DNA from: Dryococelus australis
Taxonomy: Eukaryota > Arthropoda > Insecta > Phasmatodea > Phasmatidae
Length of the DNA: 64,000 nucleotides
Direction: 5' to 3'
Assembly: GCA_029891345.1 (NCBI GenBank)
Contig: CM056993.1
Span: 225,379,924-225,443,923 of the forward strand
A model generated the notes under the pieces. That model was not told the origin of the DNA. It did no database searches and saw only the letters and a list, made by a program, of their open reading frames with translations. Shown here in pieces: positions 57,227-64,000 of the stretch; positions within the stretch are counted from its first letter, which is position 1, and every line of letters begins with the position of its first letter. The translations under genes were made by a program, and so were the position numbers.

Positions 57227-58525
57227 CGGAACTCCAAGCTTCGCTGATGTGTAACACTTCACGTATATACCTAAAGTAGAAAGCTGGCGAGGTTGAATCA
57301 TTATTTTGGGATATACTCTCATGCTGGCACTGGGACTCGGGCTCGGTGCATTAATGTATGGCTACGCTTGAACAGTATTTATCATTGTAAGGGGGCTATG
57401 CTTGATTATCAGACATTATCACAGTAACATGTGGGTTTTTGTGTTTGATATTATTGTGAAGTTGGGTATTGTTTGGTTAGGTAGTTTTGCAATTTAACGT
57501 ATTTTCGTGATATTCCTGATATAATTGTAATATTTTATCACAAAAACAAGTTTGATTGCACAAAGATCTAACCATCAATACCTAAATTGATAATATTACC
57601 AATACAAGCTACAAATTAGATAGTGGGGAGGGCTATGAACTGGAGGTAATTTGTGGGGTAAAATTTTATCACCTAAACTTATGGCTTACACTTGTTGTAC
57701 CCCAAAATTTTCCTGTTATACATAGCCCTTCCCACTACTGTATTTGTTACTTTTATTGGTAGTATTTTCAATGTAGGTATTGTTTGGTTAGGGGTTTTTG
57801 CAATTTAAACATCATCAAATATTACAATTACGTACATACAATTTACCACACAATTACAGTCTCTTACACCCAATACTACACAGTTAAAATCAATAGGGCC
57901 TGTAATAAATTTCAATAAATTTCAATATTACTCATCCATTCAATTGCCACGCGTATGTCCGTTAAGCAAACATTAACCCGTATTCATTTGTCGAAACCCT
58001 GCAAGACATTACCGTACAAGTATTGTTCTTTTTAACATTTCCCATGGACATGATACCATAGAAACACTTGTACTATCTCACAATTATTTGAATTAACATG
58101 TCAAACACAATGAATTGCAATAAAACACGCATAAAAACACTGCTCTACATCATATGGTACATGTCTGGCCGCTTAAATTGCATTTGTAAAATTGGAGTGT
58201 GGAAAGTTCCCACAGTAAAATTGTCACTTAAACCAATTACGATGCACATTTATTTCCTTTGTCTGTGCATAATGGTCACCAAGTGCAGTGTAATATAAAA
58301 TGGTGATGCACGTATAAACAACATCTCTGCACACCTTTATGTATAATCTACTGTATGTATATTAATTCTACTAGTACTGTAATACAGTACGTACTACAAT
58401 CCTCAGAAATATAAAGGTAACCCTCGGGTAATTCACCAGAATTACATAATGTTTCAACACTGATTGCTGTTTGTTACCTGCCTAACCTAATCGTCTCGGC
58501 ATAAATGTACTCTGTAAATGAAGTT
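57227..58525 (+). repeat. copy 1 of a diverged direct repeat
   Basis: Related in order and orientation to 59090-60105: shared blocks include aactccaagctt, gctacgcttgaacagtattt, atactacacagt, a ctgtgcat block, and atgtactctgtgaat-type ends. Identity is modest, so duplication is old or both are members of one interspersed family. Confidence 0.5.
57540..57830. repeat. foldback repeat, second pair
   Basis: The unit tagtggggagggctatgaac near 57620 faces its inverse, catagcccttcccactactg, near 57721. Flanks (aatacctaaattgataatatt and its inverse near 57760-57780) extend the palindrome. It belongs to the same family as the cluster at 56650, and it lies inside copy 1 of the direct repeat. Confidence 0.6.
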
Positions 58526-58565
58526 TTATACTTTAAAGATTAATTTAAAACAGTATTCTTACATG

Positions 58566-58790
58566 TATAGGCTGTTCACGTTAAAGTGAGCACTTTTTAA
58601 GGCCGTGCTAAATTTTTCAATTTTTACAGATTTTTGTAATAAACACTGCCACATTTCTAATAAACACAACGTATACATTTCACCAAACACAAAAGTTTAC
58701 ATCTGAAGCAGCCACAAAATATATTTATTAGTGGTTAAAGCCATTTGTAAGGGCCTTAAAAAGAGCTCACTTTACAGTGAAACGCCTATA
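58566..58790. mobile_element. MITE with 38-bp terminal inverted repeats
   Basis: tataggctgttcacgttaaa at 58566 with following aagtgagcactttttaaggcc mirrors gggccttaaaaagagctcac...aacgcctata at 58751-58790. The arms differ at a few bases. The flanking TA dinucleotides fit a Tc1/mariner-type target site. The internal 150 bp has no coding capacity. Confidence 0.75.
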
Positions 58791-59089
58791 ATATAATATA
58801 TCGACCGAATATAAATATATTGGACGTAAATTATATTTGTTTTACTGTATAAACACCGCAATCTTCATATGCATCTGCAGTGTCACATTTCCATTTTTTT
58901 TACAGCAAGCTACGTGAAGCCCCACTCAAATTCCTATTAAGTCTGATTATTAATGATCTTATATAACATATTCAGGTATTATTTTCCCTATTTTCATAAT
59001 AGCCCCCAACTTATTGTAGAAAATTACGGGTGACTCACATAGGATGTGTGTGCAGCGGCATGTGTAACTCTAGTTATTCTTTCTACATA

Positions 59090-60105
59090 CAACTCCAAGC
59101 TTTGTGGATGTTAAGCTCTTTGCGCTCATTACCTACTAAATATTCCTGGCATGTGCCTTGAATCACTGTTTTGGGTATTTACTCTCTTGCTGGAGCTGAG
59201 TACTCTGGCACAACAGGTAATGTTTAGTAGCTACGCTTGAACAGTATTTTGGAGTGTGAGGTGCTACACTTGAACATCATTTACACAAAATCACAGTTAT
59301 TAAACACTACGTAAAAACTATAACTGCAACCTATCACGAAGTCATCTTCTGCATTTGACAGGGCGAGGCACCAACAGTATATCAGTATACACCCTTTAAT
59401 TCTCATGCTAACATGCAATACTACACAGTACAATATATTATAATGAATAAAACTTTTACACTAAAACTTAACTATGTACAGTTCATTACCGAACGTCAAC
59501 GATGATACTCTGCCATGTAAGCGGTAGATATACTTCCTTGTGATATATTGCTGATGACTCACTTATAGGACACGTTTACCTTCTATTACAATAAGTTTTA
59601 ACTCTACAAACACTCATATTACCTCACAATAATTAGATTTAACACTTAACACAGAAATAGTCACAAATAAACACTTGTACTTGCAGCCGTTGTATATCAG
59701 AAACCTTCACATGGTCAAATGCATTCATTTATTGAACTTCCAGACACTGCCACTATACAGCTGTACTATGAACGAGGTAAAATTTGAACTGGAAGGCCTA
59801 AATCGTTGCACATGTGTTTCCTGTATCTGTGCATTGTTGTTGGATAAATGTATCATGGCTATACACAGCAACTATGAATAAACAACGCTTGGGAACATTT
59901 TGTTTTGATATATATATAATTTTTTTCTACTACTTATAATATAAATTACTACGTATTACAATCATCTGTAAATATCAAGAAGGCAAAGCCATGGGAAATT
60001 CAACTGAATCAAATTATATTCGGTTAGTGCTTCATTACCGTGGATGGTTTGTACCTGTATAACCTTAGTGCGTCTGCAAGCACGTACTCTGTGAATAACG
60101 TAGTA
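59090..60105 (+). repeat. copy 2 of a diverged direct repeat
   Basis: Counterpart of 57227-58525, shorter because it lacks the foldback element found in copy 1. The block gctacgcttgaacagtattt is identical between the copies. Confidence 0.5.
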
Positions 60106-60535
60106 AGTTTCTGTTGTACAGAATTTATTAATTTTATTTTAGGAATAATAAGGAAGTTCAATTTGTGTTTAAGAAGGCATGAGAGCTAGTGAGAATAACT
60201 AAGAACGCTAGTCCCTTATAATGACTGCTGTTAGTGCCAGGCGTTGCAGGAGAAGGGGAAGGAGGGATGACAATGACACCAAATTTGCAGTAGGTCGTCA
60301 GAAAGATGAAAATTGCGACGAGCCTGGCTATAACTGTGACACTCCAATAAAATGGACTGTGCCAGTCATGGGAGTGCCACAGCTATCACACTCAGGAGAG
60401 AGTTCACCATGAAGCAGGAATTTGTGTGTCAGATAAGTGTGCACGATATGAAGGTGAGAAATTGCATCATCTTCCTTGCGGGTACACGAAACATGATGAG
60501 AGCAAACGGGCAAGTCAGAGATGGCCCGTAACTTG

Positions 60536-60830
60536 TTAGACAGTGGAATAGAATTTCATTCCTACTTCGAAGCATGCCAGACAAGGCCACTGGCTGCATG
60601 CCTCCTTAGCCGCCACATTTGCTGCTTTGTGGCCTGGGATGTCCACATGGTCTGTAATCCACAGGAAGATGACTTTAACACCAATCCGCACAGCCCCCGC
60701 CAGCTTCTCCCGGATCACTGAAAGAAGCGGATGAGCTGTGAAGCCAGATCGAATGGCTGTCAAGGCACTCATAGAATCAGAGCACACAAGGCATTTATGG
60801 TAAAACTTCCTACTGATAAAACACAGCCTT
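60536..60830 (-). pseudogene. LINE RNase H domain, broken
   Basis: The frame contains CSDSMSALTAI with a catalytic Asp and later IFLWITDHVDIPGHKAANVAAKEA, the W-x-x-x-H-x-x-I-x-G-N/H-x-x-A-D/N motif of LINE RNase H. The first Asp block upstream (minus strand) is not in the same frame. Confidence 0.75.
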
Positions 60831-61559
60831 GAAAATAGTAAATGGCTCTGCCATTAAAATGTTGGAAGATCAGTGAAATCCAAAATGGTACAGAGTAACA
60901 CCAATTAAAAAGGTGCACCCAGTTGAGATATTTGATTCGGAACCATCTGTAAAACAGTAAATAAAACCACCGAACACAAAAGAGACAAGATCAACAAAAA
61001 GCCCTTGTAAACAAAAGGAGGAGTGGTCAGCTTAGGAAATTCTGCTAGGTCAAGGCGCACCGCAACCTGCGTCATCAGCCATGGCTGTTCACGATGAGGC
61101 AAAGGCAACAAACACAGAGGCATATCATATCTATTCAGAGTATGTGGAAAGCTGACAGACGTGGGCTGAGGAGAACCTGGCTTAGCAGAGTACAACCGTT
61201 CATTGGGCAGAGGATGGAGAAAATCAGTGTGGTGAATGTGCGAAGAGTCCGAACACACTCGCATCCCATAGGAAAGCAGAAGTTGGTCACGCCTGTAGTG
61301 GAGGGGAGGTTCATCAGTTACAGCACGTAGACTGACGATTGGGCTTGTGCAAAAAGCCCCAGTCGCAATGTGAATATGAGCATGAACACTCGTTAACAAT
61401 TTAAGCACAGATGGCCTAGCAGAAGAATAAACAACACTGCCATAGTCTAGTTTTCTGTGAGCCAGGGCACGATACAGCCGAAGAAGGGTGACTGTGTCAG
61501 AACCCCAGTCGCGACCACTCAGATTTTTCAATAGATTCAAGTCCCTTACACAGCAAGAC

Positions 61560-62470
61560 TTCAGGTACTGAATATGACCTCTCCAAGTGAGTTAACTGTC
61601 AAACAAGAGTCCTAGAAACTTGACGGTACTAGAAACAGGCAAAACAGAGCCATACAAAAGCACCTCTGGAGAGCAAAATATGCCACGTCTTCTACAGCAG
61701 TGGACCACCTGCGTCTTGGTGGTGGAAAAGTGGAATCCACAGCTGTCTGCCCAGTTGCTAAGGCAGTGGACAGCAAGCTGGACCTGATGTTCTGCCATGC
61801 ACAAAGACTCAGCAGACACAGCAGAAGATAGTAATGTCGTCAACATACGGCGCACATTCCACAGGTGGTCGTACGACAGACATAGGGTAATACTTAATAT
61901 GCTACCCTGTGGCACACTGTTCTCTTGAATGAACTCTCAAGATTAGGAAACACCATTGCGAACCCTGAAGGTATAGAAGTATGTAAATTGCTGTATGAAA
62001 CCAGGGAGATGTGTCCAAGAAATCCCCAAGAGGACAGCTGTCCCAGGATACCATGTCACCATGTATCGTATACCTTCTCTTGGTCAAATGCCTCGCAAAA
62101 AGGCAGTCTGTATGGCAGCCTCCAAGCTGACCAAATTATCATCTGCACAGAATGATTTTGGCAGAATCCACATTGAAGAGGCGATAATAGCTGCCAGGTC
62201 TGAAGGCAGTATACCAGCCATGCATTTACCATATGCCCCATGGTCTTACAGGCACAGCTGGTGAGGGAAATAGGACAATAGCTGGAAACTTCCCCTTTGA
62301 CTTTCCCTGGTTTCAAGATGGGCCAAGTGTTGACTTGCACCAACTCAAGGAGAAAACACCAGAGGTCCAAATATTATAAAAAATTCTTAGCAAAAACAAT
62401 TTCCAGTCAAGTTTGAGGTTGTTGTAACATAGCATAATGGATATTGTCCAGGCCAACAGATGTATGCTCT
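61560..62470 (-). pseudogene. LINE reverse transcriptase, broken
   Basis: Legible parts are in at least two frames (62056-62370 and 61592-61915). The catalytic Y-x-D-D is intact as YVDD but lies out of phase with the longest open frame. The part after it (QLAVHCLSNWADSCGFHFS, then KTQVVHC) is the typical thumb-side sequence of LINE reverse transcriptases. Confidence 0.8.
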
Positions 62471-64000
62471 GACGTCGTGCTAGCTACATGAATTTACAGC
62501 AAACTAAATACATATACACAGCTTCCTGACAAAGTCGTTTCTGTGTTGACTTGCAAAATTAAACTTTCTGCCCCCAACAAAAAATCACTAACTCAAAACC
62601 TGACCTATTTATACAATTACTGCAACCCACTTAACAACTACTTAATTGCTATTTTCTACATCTACAAGTCACTCCATAGTTCCAACACCAATACGAAACT
62701 ACTTCTAATGGGCTTCCAGTAGGGCATCGGTAACTGCATAAAATGCAAAATTGATAATGGACACAAAAAATTACATTAGAAAAAAAAGAAATAATCTGTT
62801 TATAACTAATTAACAAACAGTTATGACATTTATGTCAGAGAAACCTGCCTACCTACCACTGGCTAGAAAAGACTAAATGAAAAAATAAAGTTTAGAAAGA
62901 TTCCAAAACACATTAAAAATTCCATTTTGAAAAAGAAATCGAGACCAAAATTACTACTACCCGACACCTCCAGCAATTGTAAAAAATTGGAAAAGGGGGA
63001 GGGAGAAAGGAAGGGAGGGGTGCTAAATGCACTAGAAAACTTTTGAAGATATCCCTCCGTGAATCCTTGCAATAGCTATTAACTGAACAGCTCTCAGTTT
63101 AATTTGATTACAGGTAAAACTTTGTGCAGTAAGTGCTTATAAAAAGTACAGAATCCTCAGAAAAATTTGGTAGATGATAAATGCGAACTAGCAGAGGATT
63201 GGTTTGAACCAGTGTGTTTTAATATATATTACTAGTGAAGCCTGTTCAGCACTAGGTGTATCCCCAGTTACGTACAGAAACACTCCAGTAGTGTTAGAAC
63301 ACCAGTTTTGAAAAAGATGGTTTCAAAAATCGCTGCAACTGCTGCTGATAAGGTGCAAACATCTTTCAACTTAATGTTGTATCACTGCAAGAAGGAGACA
63401 AGGAGGAAAGTTGTTCTCATAGTTTATTTGTGGAATACAAAAACATTTATTCAGGAATTCAAAGAAAAATTAAAACCTGCAAAATCCACAACAGAGAAAG
63501 TGGGAATTCTCATCTAAATTTCTAACAAATGGAATGTAACAAAAATTCCAAAATAATTTAAAGCTAACCAGTACTTAATGTGTTAAACCAAAAACTAAAA
63601 AAAGAGCTAGGGTTTTACTAGTTATTTTGAGTAATAAAGTTGGGAGAAAATTGAATGAGGATACCATATATTAATGAAGGCTCACGCCGGCTAACAGCCA
63701 GCCGCGTTGAGACCATGACGGCACTCACCACTCACGTGGACACGCACGTGCGCACAGAGGCCATAACCTGAACTTTCCCATAATGGGATATTTATTGGAA
63801 GTGTAAACCATGTCTCTTGTTTTATTTCACGTTCCCATGTGTTTTAAGTGTTCAAAATGTTACCCAATGTTGGGTTATAAATTCGAAATGTGCTCTGCGC
63901 AAAGAATAAGTATGCTATTATTTTGGCGTGAACACCATCATAAGAGACAATTAATGAATACAGAAAATTTACAATTTCATTGTTTAATGTAAATCTTTAT
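62471..64000. other. host non-coding DNA
   Basis: No gene or repeat is recognised. A 69-codon frame at 63308-63517 is lysine- and threonine-rich and open, but shows no domain and has no splice context that would support it. Confidence 0.4.

Larger units (their letters stand above)
60428..62470 (-). mobile_element. non-LTR retrotransposon (LINE) fragment, 5'-truncated
   Basis: Read on the minus strand, coding remains begin near 62470 within a reverse transcriptase (ILKPGKVKGEVSSYCPISL near 62290-62325, then LSPLQCGFCQNHS), continue through the catalytic YVDDITIF box at 61824-61847, and end with RNase H near 60536-60800. That RT plus RNase H order is found in I- and R1-like and related insect LINEs. 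Frames shift several times, so it is inactive. The 5' end including endonuclease is absent. Confidence 0.8.

Noticed and set aside
1-64000. CRISPR array, rRNA or tRNA genes, bacterial operons
   Set aside because: No regularly spaced repeats, no ribosomal RNA signature, no complete tRNA fold noticed, and the genome is clearly eukaryotic.

Overview
The window is eukaryotic, most likely from an insect (order not determinable; the lineage is inferred from the parasites it carries). It is AT-rich and full of microsatellites, foldback repeats and transposons. It has only one convincing cellular exon: the 5' coding exon of a POLD2-like gene at 55700-55955, ending in a good splice donor. Most of the rest of 39.6-64 kb is repeat-laden host DNA.

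The main content is an old integrated piece of a large arthropod dsDNA virus. It occupies about 0.58-1.59 kb and 11.55-39.6 kb, roughly 29 kb once the interruption is removed. Genes sit close together on both strands, have no visible introns, and nearly all are broken by isolated stops and frameshifts. Three fit per-os-infectivity or occlusion-virion families of nudiviruses and baculoviruses (class Naldaviricetes): a P74/PIF-0-like gene (34490-36483), a PIF-1/PIF-2-type cysteine-rich gene (26240-27202), and an ODV-E66-like polysaccharide lyase family 8 gene (24381-25800). Beside them are an AAA+ ATPase (18330-19441), a RecB/Cas4-type PD-(D/E)XK nuclease (19477-20110), two tandem paralogous genes with internal repeats (13015-15405), several small membrane proteins, and many genes I cannot name. 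A few frames remain open (15826-16395, 20528-20797, 21125-21718, 23525-23779), and 32200-33246 has only one stop.

This fossil virus was itself invaded. A complete but dead env-bearing Gypsy/errantivirus-type retroelement (1592-11554, with two LTRs, tRNA-Leu-type primer site, gag, protease, RT/RNase H, integrase, F-like env and polypurine tract) sits inside one of the viral reading frames. A hAT-type transposon remnant lies at about 16.4-17.73 kb, and AT or GA microsatellites expanded inside or between viral genes.

The layout is: 1-198, unassigned; 199-534, foldback element; 584-1591, viral genes; 1592-11554, retroelement; 11555-39600, viral genes; 39600-55400, host DNA with a transposon-like inverted repeat pair at 40.8/43.3 kb; 55700-55955, POLD2-like exon; 56-60.1 kb, intron-like repeats, a MITE and a tandem direct repeat; 60.4-62.5 kb, a 5'-truncated LINE on the minus strand; 62.5-64 kb, nothing recognised. 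All family names come from reading motifs by eye without a database search.
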